64,000 bases of DNA from Deltaproteobacteria bacterium (GCA_017644045.1 JAEPMI010000004.1:268014-332013), one strand, 5' to 3'. Shown: positions 34,682 to 46,173, counted from the stretch's first letter. Program-made: numbers and translations. Notes: generated by a model not told the origin, from the sequence alone.

Positions 34682-35730
34682 TCGTCGCGCTCCGGTCGGC
34701 CGCCCCGCTCGTCCCACGCCGCGCGGAGCACCGCGGCCACCGCCTCGTAGAGTGTCTCGGGGATCTCGTCGCCGCGCTCGAGCTCGAAGAGCGCGCGGGC
34801 CAGCGGCACGTCGCGCATGATCGGCACGCCCGACTCCTTGGCGGCCTGGATCATTCGCTGAGCGAGGTGCTCCTGGCCCTTGGCGAGCACCATCGGCGCC
34901 TCGGCCGCGTCCTCGTCGTAGCGGAGCGCGACCGCCAGGTGCGTCGGGTTCACGACCAACACATCCGCGTCACGCACCTGCTCGACCGCGTCGTGCTCGA
35001 CGATCTCCCGGTGGACCCGCTCGCGCTCCTGCTTGGCGTGTGGGTCGCCTTCGGCGTCTTTGTACTCACGCTTCACCTCGTCCTTGGTCATCCGCTGGTC
35101 CCGGCGGTGCTGCCAGCGCTGGTAGAAGACATCGAGGATGGCGATGCCGAGCACCGCGCCGCCGACGCGAAAGAGCAGCGACGTGACCACCGACCCGGTC
35201 CCCTCGAGCGCCGCGACCGCGTCGCGACCGGCGAGCCCCACGATGCCGCGGACCCCGTCGCGGAGGACCTGCCAGAGCACGTAGCCGACGATGGCCATCT
35301 TCAGCAGCGTCTTGAGCAGCTCCATCAGCTGCCGGCGCGTGAAGAGGTTCTTGATGCCCTGGATGACGTCGAGCCGCTTCAGCTGCGGCTTCACCGGCTC
35401 CATGGTCAGCAGCGGCCCCACCTGGAGAAAGCTCGCCATCGTCCCCGCGACCATCGCCGCCAGCAGCACCGGCACGATCAGCGCGGAGGCCGTGGCCAGC
35501 CCCGCGTCGAGCACCGAGAGAGGCGCGGTGCCGCTCTCCACGGCCCCGAACGTCAGCGAGAAGAGCGCCCGCAGCTCCGCGAGCGCCCCCTCCCCCGTCG
35601 CCACCAGCGCGCCACCGGTCGCGAGCACCACCGCGGCGGTGCCGAGCTCCCGGCTCTTGGGCACCTGCCCCTTGCGGCGCGCCTCGCGCAACCGCTTGGG
35701 TGTGGGCTCCTCGGTCTTCTCGCTCGCCAT
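34678..35730 (-). CDS. sctU: Type III secretion export-gate switch protein, SctU/FlhB family
   Basis: 350 residues. N-terminal KTEEPTPKRLREARRKGQVP, four hydrophobic segments between about 30 and 205, then a soluble domain with the autocleavage site Asn261-Pro-Thr-His264 (VVNPTHLAVALRYD). The family controls substrate choice of the export apparatus after self-cleavage. The NPTHLAVALRYD version and lack of flagellar genes favour the non-flagellar (SctU) branch. No other secretion gene (SctR/S/T/V/N) is visible in the window, so it is either isolated or the system is scattered. Confidence 0.88.
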   Translation of the reverse strand: MASEKTEEPTPKRLREARRKGQVPKSRELGTAAVVLATGGALVATGEGALAELRALFSLTFGAVESGTAPLSVLDAGLATASALIVPVLLAAMVAGTMASFLQVGPLLTMEPVKPQLKRLDVIQGIKNLFTRRQLMELLKTLLKMAIVGYVLWQVLRDGVRGIVGLAGRDAVAALEGTGSVVTSLLFRVGGAVLGIAILDVFYQRWQHRRDQRMTKDEVKREYKDAEGDPHAKQERERVHREIVEHDAVEQVRDADVLVVNPTHLAVALRYDEDAAEAPMVLAKGQEHLAQRMIQAAKESGVPIMRDVPLARALFELERGDEIPETLYEAVAAVLRAAWDERGGRPERDE

Positions 35731-35907
35731 GGCGTGCCGACCTTATCAGCCCGCTGCGACGCCAGTTGCGCGATCCGCGCATGGAATCCGCCCGTTTCTC
35801 ACCGTCACACCGAGCAGTCGCGAAACGTCGTCAAGGATGACGACTTTGCCTGCAGCCTCTGTGGCTCTGTGCCGAGTGGAACTTCTGCTGACCCCCGGAT
35901 CCAACGC

Positions 35908-36294
35908 TCATCCCTCGGCGCCGCCGCCCTGGGATCTAGGGACCAGATGCCAGGGAGCATCGCGCTCGAGGTAGAAGCTCAGCGCGTCGTAGACCGGTGA
36001 GCCATCACCGGCGTCGCCGACTAGATCCCAATCCCATCCCGGCAGGGCGACACTGACGACGTCCGAGCTGGAGAGGATCTCGAGTCGGCGACCAGCCGGA
36101 TGCAGAGCGGCCTGGAGCTCCCCGAGCATGCTCTGCCCGTCGTTCTTGGCCGCCAACACCAGCGTGTCGGGCCCCACGCGCCGGCTGGCATCAACGAACA
36201 TGCCGACCTCGAGATCGTCTCGACCGAGGTGGGCGACGAGATACTCGCGCAGGGACAGCGCCTGGATTCCTGCCATGGAGCTCACGTCGACCAC
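35908..36294 (-). CDS. Hypothetical protein, 128 residues
   Basis: GTG start at 36294 with GGAG eight bases upstream; ATG at 36276 is an alternative. The sequence is soluble and mixed (LSLREYLVAHLGRDDLEVGMF, then DVVSVALPGWDWDLVGDAGDG). Codon bias is a little weaker than in its neighbours. No family recognised, and the 177 bp downstream hold nothing obvious. Confidence 0.5.
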   Translation of the reverse strand: MVDVSSMAGIQALSLREYLVAHLGRDDLEVGMFVDASRRVGPDTLVLAAKNDGQSMLGELQAALHPAGRRLEILSSSDVVSVALPGWDWDLVGDAGDGSPVYDALSFYLERDAPWHLVPRSQGGGAEG

Positions 36295-36316
36295 CCTAGC
36301 TCCAGGCTCCAGAAAG

Positions 36317-36354
36317 ACGAAGCCCCCGCCGCGAGAACGCGACGGGGGCTTCGT
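36317..36354 (-). terminator. Strong terminator downstream of the 990-residue lipoprotein gene
   Basis: Arm ACGAAGCCCCCG (36317-36328) pairs perfectly with CGGGGGCTTCGT (36343-36354), extended by CGCG/CGCG inside. On the minus strand it is followed by CTTTCT. It is placed 19 bp after the stop of the large Cys-rich gene. Confidence 0.85.
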
Positions 36355-36373
36355 TCATGGGTGCGTCAGTCGT

Positions 36374-39346
36374 TCAGGGGTCGAACGTGAACGCGCTGCC
36401 GCTCATCACGGCGTTCGCCGTGTTGTGCGAGATCGAGAAGCCAGCGGTGCCGCCGAAGTTCTCCGCGCCGATGGTGGCGGCGGAGCCGGTGTGGCGGGCG
36501 TCCGACCCTGCCGTCATGTCGCAGTAGTGGAATTCCACCGCGCCCGTGGCCTCGATGAAGTGCGCCTGGAACGTCAGGTCGTTGTCGCCCTCGTAGCTCT
36601 GCCAGTTCCGCCACTCGATCACGAAGCGCTGGGAACCGGAGCTACCAGTCGTGAGCGAGTAGATGTTGGACCCAGCACCAGAGATCGGACTCTGGTCGTC
36701 CCAGAAGGGAGCCACCACGCCGTTGGGGCTACTGGTGCTGGGCAAGCGGGAGTTGCTGAAAGCGCTGGTGGGGCTACCGGTGCCGTCCGGCCAGACCTGG
36801 ACGAAGCCGTTGGACGACACCGAGAAGTGCGTGGCCGTGGCGCCGAACCAATCCAGGGAGAACGGCAGCGCGGCGACGCTCGAGGTGGCGTCGTCCCCGG
36901 TCACCCCGAGTGCGGTCGCGGTGCTCGTGTCAACGCACGCTTCGGGGATGATGGTGTAGGTCGAGGGACTGTAGGCGAACGAGATGTCGTAGGTGCCCGA
37001 AGCCCCTTCGGAGTAGTTGTGCACCGCCACGATCCGGGTCACGGGCGAGGTCGTCGCGTTGACCAGAGTCCCGCTCTCGGGCGAGGTGTCGGTGCGGAAC
37101 GAGCACGAAGTCGCGGCGCACGAGTCCTGGAACAGCAGGACGCGGTCCAGCGTCGAGTTGGAGGTGGTGACGGCGACCTGGGTGCTCGCGGGAATCGTCA
37201 CCTCGTAGTAGAGGGCGCTGTCTCCGGAGGAGGTGCCGCAGCCGGTCCCCTGCGGTCGAGCGCCACCGCTCACGATGTTCTCACCCGTGAGGCTGGTGTC
37301 CGTGCTGATCGCCGTCGCGCCGCCGCAGGTCGCGTTGGTCGCGGGAACGGCGCAGGTGGAGGGCTCGCCAATGCAGCGGAAGCCCGACTCCAGTGCACAG
37401 GTGTCACTGCAACCGTCGGTGGCGGTCGCGTTGTCGTCGTCGCACTCCTCGTCGCCTTCGATGACGCCGTCACCGCACACGGTCGCGCGGCAGGTCGACG
37501 GCTCGCCCTCGCAGACGAAACCCGACTCCACGACGCAGGTGTCGCTGCAGCCGTCGGTGGCTGTCGCGTTGTCGTCGTCGCACTCTTCGTCGCCTTCGAT
37601 GACGCCGTCACCGCACACGGTCGCGCGGCAGGTCGACGGCTCGCTGTCGTCGCAGACGAAGCCCGACTCCACGGTGCAGGTAGCGCTGCAACCGTCGGTG
37701 TCGGCGGTGTTGTCGTCGTCGCACTCCTCGTTGCCGCTGACGACTCCGTCGCCGCAGACGACGGGCGTGCACGTGATGTCGAGGGTGAAGTCGGTGGTCT
37801 CGGTGGCCACGTTGTAGAGATCGAATGCGATGTAGTGGAGGTCACCCGGGTCCGACACGAACTCCACGGTCTCGTTGGCGCTCGTCGTCGTGCTTCCGTC
37901 GATGCAGGTGTCGGCCGTTCCGCAGGCCGCGGTGCCGTCGCCACCGTCGAGCACGAAGAGGTCGTAATCCCCAGTGCCGGTGAGACGAGTCGAGGTGATG
38001 GACACCTCGGCAGCGGTCGCGTTCTGGAAGAGGAAGACCTGCTCGTTGCCGGGATAGCCGAGCGTGGTGCACCCGCTGTATCCGGCGATGGTCGCCGTGC
38101 CCATCGCGGTGTCGCCGTTGACGGTACCGCTGGCGCAGTCGATGACTACGGGGCTGGCGCCAGCGCAGTTGCCCACGCACGCGTCAGGAGTGCAGACGCC
38201 GTCGCCGCAGCTGGAGCGGTCGTCTTCCACGAGACAACCGTCGGCGTCGGTCATGCAGCTGACCAGGTCGCTCGAGTCGCAGTAGGTCATTCCCGAGCAC
38301 ACGTCACGGAAGGAGCAGACGGGGCCACACTGAGCCGTGCCGTCCGCGTCGCCGCAGACGTTGCCGTCGGTGGTGCAGTCGGTCGGGGTCTCGACGAGGC
38401 AGCCGAAAGCGTTCAGCGCGCAGACCTCGAGGGTGTCGCCGTCGCAGCTGCGGCCGGCCGCGTCACAGGTGGTCATCCCCATGCAGGGGTCGGTGGCCGC
38501 GGTGCTGCAGCTCGCGGTGCCGTCCGCGTCGCAGAAGCCGAACATGGTCTCGGTGCAGTCGTTGCGGGTCTCGACGAGGCAGCCGAAGGCGTCCGGCGCA
38601 CAGGTCACGAGCTCGGGGCCGTCGCACATGGTGCCGGCCGCCGCGCACTCGGTGATGCCCGCGCAGGCGTCGGTCGCGGTGCAGATGGCCGCCGCGCCGC
38701 TGTCGTCACACGCGCCGCCGGTGCGGCCGGTGCAGTCCTCGGTGGTCTCGACGAGACAGCCGAAGGCGTTCGGGGCGCAGGTGGTCAGGCTGTCGCCGTC
38801 GCACGAGGTCCCCTCGGTGTCACAGCGCTCCGCCGCGGGGATGTCCTCGCAGGGATCGGCAGGGAGCACGCACATCACGGTGGCGCCGCTGTCGTCGCAC
38901 TCGCCGCCGTCCATGGCCGCGCAGTCGGTCTCGGTCGCCACGAGGCAGCCGTCCGCGTTCATCGCGCAGTCGACCAAGGTCTCGCCGTCGCAGGTGATCC
39001 CCTCGGCGTCGCATTGCTCGATATCGGCACACGGGTCGGTCTGACACATCGCGGCCGCGCCGCTGTCGTCACAGGTACCGCCAACGGAAGCGCAGTTCAT
39101 CGTCGACTCGACGAGGCAGCCGTCCGCGTTCGCCGCGCAGGTCACCAGCGAGTCTCCGGAGCAGCTCGTGCCCGCCGCGGTGCAGAGCGTCAGTCCCTCG
39201 CAGGGATCCGGCATCTCACCGTCCATCGTCACGCCCATGTCGTCCGTGCTGGTGTCGCCACCGTCGTCGCCACAGGCCGCGAGCGACAACGCGCACGCGA
39301 TCGCGAGAGCCCAAGCGGGCCTCAGTCCAACCATTCTATTGTCCAT
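36374..39346 (-). CDS. Giant cysteine-rich surface lipoprotein with DUF4215-like repeats
   Basis: 990 residues. Lipoprotein signal with Cys25 (ALSLAACGDDGG) and a good ribosome site (GAGGGAG). Domains in order: about six tandem Cys-rich repeats of 50-60 residues (pattern CDGDSLTTCAPNAFGCLVET); a beta domain with LTGTGDYDLFVLDGGDGTAAC; and three repeats of the myxobacterial type CGDGVIEGDEECDDDN. A PPC-like beta domain (NATCGGATAISTDTS) and a final about 170-residue beta domain (FSLDWFGATATHFSVSSNGF) follow. About 60 Cys imply heavy disulphide bonding outside the cell. Probably an adhesin or extracellular recognition protein. Last gene of a five-gene run of similar proteins. Confidence 0.85.
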   Translation of the reverse strand: MDNRMVGLRPAWALAIACALSLAACGDDGGDTSTDDMGVTMDGEMPDPCEGLTLCTAAGTSCSGDSLVTCAANADGCLVESTMNCASVGGTCDDSGAAAMCQTDPCADIEQCDAEGITCDGETLVDCAMNADGCLVATETDCAAMDGGECDDSGATVMCVLPADPCEDIPAAERCDTEGTSCDGDSLTTCAPNAFGCLVETTEDCTGRTGGACDDSGAAAICTATDACAGITECAAAGTMCDGPELVTCAPDAFGCLVETRNDCTETMFGFCDADGTASCSTAATDPCMGMTTCDAAGRSCDGDTLEVCALNAFGCLVETPTDCTTDGNVCGDADGTAQCGPVCSFRDVCSGMTYCDSSDLVSCMTDADGCLVEDDRSSCGDGVCTPDACVGNCAGASPVVIDCASGTVNGDTAMGTATIAGYSGCTTLGYPGNEQVFLFQNATAAEVSITSTRLTGTGDYDLFVLDGGDGTAACGTADTCIDGSTTTSANETVEFVSDPGDLHYIAFDLYNVATETTDFTLDITCTPVVCGDGVVSGNEECDDDNTADTDGCSATCTVESGFVCDDSEPSTCRATVCGDGVIEGDEECDDDNATATDGCSDTCVVESGFVCEGEPSTCRATVCGDGVIEGDEECDDDNATATDGCSDTCALESGFRCIGEPSTCAVPATNATCGGATAISTDTSLTGENIVSGGARPQGTGCGTSSGDSALYYEVTIPASTQVAVTTSNSTLDRVLLFQDSCAATSCSFRTDTSPESGTLVNATTSPVTRIVAVHNYSEGASGTYDISFAYSPSTYTIIPEACVDTSTATALGVTGDDATSSVAALPFSLDWFGATATHFSVSSNGFVQVWPDGTGSPTSAFSNSRLPSTSSPNGVVAPFWDDQSPISGAGSNIYSLTTGSSGSQRFVIEWRNWQSYEGDNDLTFQAHFIEATGAVEFHYCDMTAGSDARHTGSAATIGAENFGGTAGFSISHNTANAVMSGSAFTFDP
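37352..37760 (-). repeat. Three tandem 138-141 bp coding repeats
   Basis: The block encoding the three CGDGV-type repeats is also repeated in DNA. The marker TTGTCGTCGT starts at 37431, 37569 and 37710 (periods 138 and 141 bp), and two adjacent units are almost identical. This indicates recent duplication or continuing recombination within the gene. Confidence 0.8.
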
Positions 39347-39524
39347 GTCTCTCCCTCGCGGCCAACCAGCCGCAAACCCTTGTGAATCGTACACACTGAA
39401 ACAAATCGGCGACTTTTCAAACGGAACGCCCCCGCTTCGAGTCGCAATGGAATCTCGCAACACGACTGAAACGACAGATTGCCTGCTGCTCCAGCAGTGG
39501 AATTTTATGGGCTGATTGCTCGAT

Positions 39525-40247
39525 TCAGCGTGTCAGCCGAATGCGAGCGGTTCGGGCGCTGAGCTCCGGGTCTTCGCTGACCCAGCGAATCGTCCCGAGT
39601 GCCTCGTCACCGTCGATCGTGAGGTCGATCTCGAGCGTGAGACCGACGGTGGAAGGAACGCACCCGTCGGTGGTCGTGCAGGTGCACACCCGCGTGCGGC
39701 GACAGAGCGTGAGCTTGAGACAATCGACCGGCATGTCCGGGTTCTCGGCGTCCCCTTCGACCATGCACTCGAAGGGCGTCGCGTCCCACGGCCGGTTCGG
39801 CAGGCACTGCGCCTCGGTGGTGTCGTTGATCGAGTAAGGGGTCTGCAGCGCGCACCAGCTGTCCCACAGCTCGGTGACCGCCACGTCGATCTGGAGATCG
39901 TTGCCGGTCCGGGTGCCTTGGTGCGACGGGTAGACGTAGCCATCGGCCACCGGCACCGCCTCGAGGTTCGGGTCGACGCCCATCGGCCAGCCGAGGTCGG
40001 GATCGGTGGGAGGCGGGGGCGCGGCCCCCTCGCCGAAGACGACCGTCGCCACGACCGGCATCCCGATCTCGGCGCTCTCGACGTCGACGGTGATCTGGTT
40101 CGAGCCAGAGGGCAGCGAGCCTGTCTCGAGCACCCCGACCCAGACCCCATCCAAGGTGGTGGAGTCCGGATCAGGGTCGCCGCAGCTGCTCGTCAGGGCG
40201 AGCGCCGCGACTGCCCAGGACAGGCAGCGGAGCATTCCGAATCGCAT
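39525..40247 (-). CDS. Hypothetical lipoprotein with eight-cysteine domain
   Basis: 240 residues. Lipobox ALTSSC, then a beta-rich domain (TTLDGVWVGVLETGSLPSG) and a Cys cluster (LTLCRRTRVCTCTTTDGCVP). No family recognised. The start at 40247 is 5 bp after the preceding gene's stop (40252), so it is co-transcribed with the 730-residue protein. A GTG one codon upstream is an alternative. Confidence 0.75.
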   Translation of the reverse strand: MRFGMLRCLSWAVAALALTSSCGDPDPDSTTLDGVWVGVLETGSLPSGSNQITVDVESAEIGMPVVATVVFGEGAAPPPPTDPDLGWPMGVDPNLEAVPVADGYVYPSHQGTRTGNDLQIDVAVTELWDSWCALQTPYSINDTTEAQCLPNRPWDATPFECMVEGDAENPDMPVDCLKLTLCRRTRVCTCTTTDGCVPSTVGLTLEIDLTIDGDEALGTIRWVSEDPELSARTARIRLTR

Positions 40248-40251
40248 CACG

Positions 40252-42444
<2,193 letters not shown>

Positions 42445-42461
42445 GAGGTTCTTCCAGGGAC

Positions 42462-43205
42462 TCAGGGCGTCTGACAGACGCCATCAAGGCATTCGTAGTT
42501 CAAGTCGCACGGCGGGCCGTCGCCACAGCCGCAGGTCCCGCCGACACAGCGATCGGAGGACCCGGTGCACACCGCGCCGCAGAAACCGCAGTTCACGGCG
42601 TCGGTCTGGACGTCCACGCAGCCGGTGCTGCAGCAGGTCTGACCTTCGGCGCAGGGGTCGGTGCCCGAGCCGGTGCTGCAGACGCAGGCTCCGGCTTCCG
42701 TGCACACGTCGGCGCGGTCGCGGTTCTCACCGAGCGAGTCGCAGCCCTCACAGCAGGCGGCGGACTCGTCGGCCCGACCGTTGCAGTCGTTGTCGGCGCC
42801 GTCGCAGACCTCGGTCGCTCCGGCGATGTCGCCGAAGGGAGGCCGAACGTCGGCGCGCTCGTCGTCGCAGTCGCAGCCGCTGCCCACCGGGTTCTCACCC
42901 GGTCGGCAGGCCTGCACACCATCGCCGTCGTTGTCCCCGCAGGATCCGTCCATGCGGTCACAGTTCTGATCGATGCCGTCGCCGCAGATCTCGAAGGGAG
43001 GATCGGCGGGGAGACAGCAGATCAGGCTGCCGGGGTTGCAGTAGGTGTCGGGACAGTCGACGTCCGTCTCGCAGGAGACGGGCATGGGCGGACCCATGTC
43101 GCCCGGACCGGCGTCTTCGCCGGTCCGATCGCCGCCGTCGTCACCGCACCCGATCGACAGCACCATGGCTGCCATCACGAGCGCTCGAAGGATCGAGCGG
43201 CTCAT
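42462..43205 (-). CDS. Cysteine-rich lipoprotein with MopE-like motifs
   Basis: 247 residues. Lipobox VLSIGC. About 28 Cys. The segments EVCDGADNDCNGRADES and QNCDRMDGSCGDNDGDG match the putative metal-binding repeat found in MopE and many myxobacterial proteins; Asp/Asn-rich loops of this kind usually bind calcium. Its ATG overlaps the stop of the MYXO-CTERM gene. It is one of five linked surface proteins. Confidence 0.82.
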   Translation of the reverse strand: MSRSILRALVMAAMVLSIGCGDDGGDRTGEDAGPGDMGPPMPVSCETDVDCPDTYCNPGSLICCLPADPPFEICGDGIDQNCDRMDGSCGDNDGDGVQACRPGENPVGSGCDCDDERADVRPPFGDIAGATEVCDGADNDCNGRADESAACCEGCDSLGENRDRADVCTEAGACVCSTGSGTDPCAEGQTCCSTGCVDVQTDAVNCGFCGAVCTGSSDRCVGGTCGCGDGPPCDLNYECLDGVCQTP

Positions 43206-44863
43206 CGGTTGCGCCGACGCTGCACGAGGGCGAGACCCAGGAGGCCGAAGAGCACGAAGGCTCCGGTGCCACCGTTGGAGCTCGAGCTCCCCGCGACGCG
43301 ACAGCCGCAGCCATCGTCGCCACCGCCGTCGCCGATGTCGCGACCGCCGTCGACGTCCGTCGACCCGTCCATCGTGTCGGTGCCGGCGTCGGCGACGCCA
43401 GCGTCACCGTCATCCGGCATGCCGCCGTCCGGTCGCATGACCGGCGGGGGCACCATGCAGGTGTCGACCACGCACTCCTGACCGGAGGGGCAGACCACCC
43501 CTTCGCACCAGTTGTGGCAGGCGCCGTCCTCGCAGTAGAAGCCCTCGGGGCAGTTGATGATGTCGCAGCCGCGCGGGGTGCAGGTGCCGTCCGCGTTGCA
43601 GGTCTCACCCGACGGGCACGGCGAGCAGGGGCAGCGGTTCACGCAGAGGCCCTCGCGGCAGAACTGATCGTCGCCGCAGGTGACCGAAGCGCAGGGGTCG
43701 ACGCAGCTGCCGGAGACACACTCGGTGCCGAAGGGACAGACGATCCCATCGCAGGCGTCCACGCAGGAGCCAGCGCTGCAGCGCTCGCCGACCTCGCACT
43801 CGACGCCCACGCACGCGTCGGCGACGCAGCTGCCGGTGTCGCGATCGCAGGTGAAGCCGTCCTGACAGCTCCCCTCGAAGCAGATGTCGACGCAGCTGCC
43901 GCGGTAGCAGACCTCGGCCGCCCCACAGAGATCGGATCCGTCGTCCGGCTCGCCGTTGCAGTCGTTGTCGACGCCGTCGCAGATCTCGTCGACGGGGCTG
44001 GTGACCGGCTGACAAACGGTCTCGGTGCCGACGCACTGGGTGCGACCGACCGCGCAAGGACCGACCTCGTCGGGGAGGTCGCACGGCATGTCGGAGGCGC
44101 AGACGACGCCGCCGCTACGGACCGAGAAACGCCAGATGCCCGGGAGGCCGACGTTCGAGGTGGTGCAGACGTCGAGAATGTCGTCCGTGAACGAGCCGGG
44201 GAGCGCGACGTAGTCTTCCTCGTTGCCGGCGTCGAAGCCCGCCTGGGCCGAGGTGCAACCCGCGCTGGAGCAGAGGCCGTTGGTGCCGCCGCTCGCGCTA
44301 CCGGCGGTCCACTCGCAGGTCTCGTAGCGGAACTCGACGTCGAAGTCGCCGGAGCCGCAGTCGAGCGCGTTCGTGAGGATGAGCTGGAAGCTCATGCGCT
44401 TGTCGTTCGAGGAGGAGTAGTACCCGACGTCGTACCAGGTCACCACGAGCCGTCCGGGCTCGAGATGCCAGTAGACGAGGTTCTCGCTCGGGGACGAGAT
44501 GTCGGTGCGGTTGCGCGTGTCGACGTCGCCCCAGTACGGCGCGATCATCGGCTGGTCCGCGACCGGGAAGGGGTCCGGCGTGTACGCGAAGATGTCGTCG
44601 TTGAAGCTGATGTTGCCGTTGTTGTTGACGTAGAACTCGGTGTAGGGACCGCCGAAGAAGCGGAGCCCGCCCGAGAACGCGCCCGTCAGGTCGAGGGCCG
44701 ACGACGAGCCATCGTCGTTCGACGGCAGGACGTTCGTTCCGAATCCTTCCGGCCCTCCGAAGGACCGAAGCAGGGGGGCGGCGTGGGCGACCGGAGCCGC
44801 GACGAAACCCGCAGCAAGTGTCAGGGCGGTGGCGATCCCGAGGCGAAGCGAAAGAGTGCGCAT
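43202..44863 (-). CDS. NIDO-like domain surface protein with MYXO-CTERM tail
   Basis: 553 residues. Signal peptide ending near AHAA. A beta domain of about 220 residues resembles the nidogen/NIDO type (FFGGPYTEFYVNNNGNISFN, then MIAPYWGDVDTRN). A MopE-like motif (ICDGVDNDCNGEPDDGSD) and six EGF-like Cys repeats follow (CPFGTECVSGSCVDPC), then an acidic Gly/Asp linker. The chain ends with the MYXO-CTERM sorting signal: GCGCRVAGSSS, a hydrophobic helix and the basic tail QRRRNR. Such proteins are processed and moved to the cell surface. Start 44863 has AGGT upstream. First gene of the run. Confidence 0.88.
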   Translation of the reverse strand: MRTLSLRLGIATALTLAAGFVAAPVAHAAPLLRSFGGPEGFGTNVLPSNDDGSSSALDLTGAFSGGLRFFGGPYTEFYVNNNGNISFNDDIFAYTPDPFPVADQPMIAPYWGDVDTRNRTDISSPSENLVYWHLEPGRLVVTWYDVGYYSSSNDKRMSFQLILTNALDCGSGDFDVEFRYETCEWTAGSASGGTNGLCSSAGCTSAQAGFDAGNEEDYVALPGSFTDDILDVCTTSNVGLPGIWRFSVRSGGVVCASDMPCDLPDEVGPCAVGRTQCVGTETVCQPVTSPVDEICDGVDNDCNGEPDDGSDLCGAAEVCYRGSCVDICFEGSCQDGFTCDRDTGSCVADACVGVECEVGERCSAGSCVDACDGIVCPFGTECVSGSCVDPCASVTCGDDQFCREGLCVNRCPCSPCPSGETCNADGTCTPRGCDIINCPEGFYCEDGACHNWCEGVVCPSGQECVVDTCMVPPPVMRPDGGMPDDGDAGVADAGTDTMDGSTDVDGGRDIGDGGGDDGCGCRVAGSSSSNGGTGAFVLFGLLGLALVQRRRNR

Positions 44864-44928
44864 CAGGTTCACCTAGCATCAGTGCCCCCCATTGTGTAGG
44901 CGACGACGGTCACTCCTCACACTCGGCA

Positions 44929-44945
44929 TGCGACAAAGTGTCGCA
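44929..44945. promoter_or_regulatory. Perfect palindrome between divergent genes
   Basis: TGCGACA-AAG-TGTCGCA, 7-bp arms. It is 66 bp upstream of the MYXO-CTERM gene and 104 bp upstream of the aminotransferase. A further half-site TGTCGCA lies at 45017-45023. Candidate operator for either gene. Confidence 0.5.
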
Positions 44946-45048
44946 CTGGCGCACGATGACTCAGCACTGCTTGGGGGATCCGCACGCTCCGAACGTCCAC
45001 GCTCGTGGGGCGTGATTGTCGCAGTCGAGACCGACTACGCTCGGCGAT

Positions 45049-46173
45049 ATGCGCTTCTCGACCCGTAGCGGCGTCGGCGCCGAAAGGAGCCCCTTCGCTC
45101 GTGCCGTGCAATCGGCACGTGCCGCCGGCGCGCTCCTCGATCTGACACCGACCAACCCGACGCGGGTCGATCTGCCGACCCCGACCGACGCGACCCTGGC
45201 GATGCTCTCGTCACCGACCGTGCTCGACCACTCGCCCGCGCCTTTCGGGCTCGGCCCTGCCCGTGAGGCCGTGGCCGCCGCGATCGGAGCGGACCCCGAC
45301 CGGGTGTTGCTCACCGCGAGCACCAGCGAGAGCTATGGACTGCTCTTCCGATTGATCTGCGACCCGGGCGACGTCGTGCTGGCGCCGGAGCCTGGCTATC
45401 CGCTCTTCGATCATCTCGCGCGTTTCGATGGGGTCGGCCTCGAACGCTACCCGCTCCTCTTCGACGGAGCTTGGAGCCCATCGATTCCGGATGCGGTGGA
45501 GGACAACGTTCGAGGGTTGCTGGTCGTGAGCCCCAACAACCCGACTGGCACCGTATTCCGCGACCCGGACTGGGCGGCGGTCCGGCGTCTGGGGCTCCCG
45601 GTGATCGTCGACGAGGTCTTCGCGCCCTACCCGCTCGAGGGTCCGAGCTCGGATGCCGCGAACGTGTCCCTGCCGCTGCGCTTCGTGCTCGGGGGCCTCT
45701 CCAAGAGCTGTGGTCTGCCGCAGCTGAAGCTCGGCTGGATCCGAGTCGAGGGCGATGACGCGCTGGTGCGCGAGGCGCTCGACCGACTCGCGATCCTGGC
45801 GGACGCCTACCTCTCGGTGGGCACCCCCGTGCAGGTGGCCGCGAGAGCACTGCTCGAGGCCGGTGCGCCGTTCCGCGAGGCGACCCGAGTCCGACTGAGC
45901 GCCAACCTGGCGACGCTCCGTGCGGCGACGGAGGGGACGGTGATCGATGTGCCGACCGTCGACGGCGGTTGGTACGCGTGCCTCCGCGTACCCGCGACCC
46001 AGACCGACGAGGTTTGGGCGCTCGCGCTCCTCGAGCGAGGGATCGTCGTGCAGCCGGGATACCTCTTCGACCTGGCGCCCGGAGAGTGGCTGGTGGTCTC
46101 GCTCCTCACGCCCGAGGCCACGTTCACCGAGGGAATGACCGCGCTGGTGCGACACGTCGAAGCGTCGACCTGA
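45049..46173 (+). CDS. PLP-dependent aminotransferase, class I/II
   Basis: 374 residues. The fold-type I features are clear: TASTSESYGLLFRLICDPGD, the substrate-binding SPNNPTGTVF, Asp in VIVDEVFAPY, the PLP Schiff-base Lys219 in GGLSKSCGLPQLKLGW, and the C-terminal Arg region. Substrate cannot be told; it lies near MalY/aspartate aminotransferase-like proteins. The start ATG 45049 is preferred to TTG 45016. Monocistronic by position. Confidence 0.88.
   Translation: MRFSTRSGVGAERSPFARAVQSARAAGALLDLTPTNPTRVDLPTPTDATLAMLSSPTVLDHSPAPFGLGPAREAVAAAIGADPDRVLLTASTSESYGLLFRLICDPGDVVLAPEPGYPLFDHLARFDGVGLERYPLLFDGAWSPSIPDAVEDNVRGLLVVSPNNPTGTVFRDPDWAAVRRLGLPVIVDEVFAPYPLEGPSSDAANVSLPLRFVLGGLSKSCGLPQLKLGWIRVEGDDALVREALDRLAILADAYLSVGTPVQVAARALLEAGAPFREATRVRLSANLATLRAATEGTVIDVPTVDGGWYACLRVPATQTDEVWALALLERGIVVQPGYLFDLAPGEWLVVSLLTPEATFTEGMTALVRHVEAST

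Noticed and set aside
37352-37760. CRISPR-like tandem repeats
   Set aside because: The units are 138-141 bp, contiguous and in frame with a protein; there are no short repeats with unique spacers.
36128-39385. Plus-strand open frame of 1085 codons opposite the large Cys-rich lipoprotein
   Set aside because: Repetitive Ala/Gly/Val/His sequence with no signal, created by the opposite-strand Cys/Asp codon repeats.
43202-44863. LPXTG-like sortase signal
   Set aside because: The C-terminal tail has the MYXO-CTERM pattern (Cys-rich, helix, Arg-rich end), not LPXTG.
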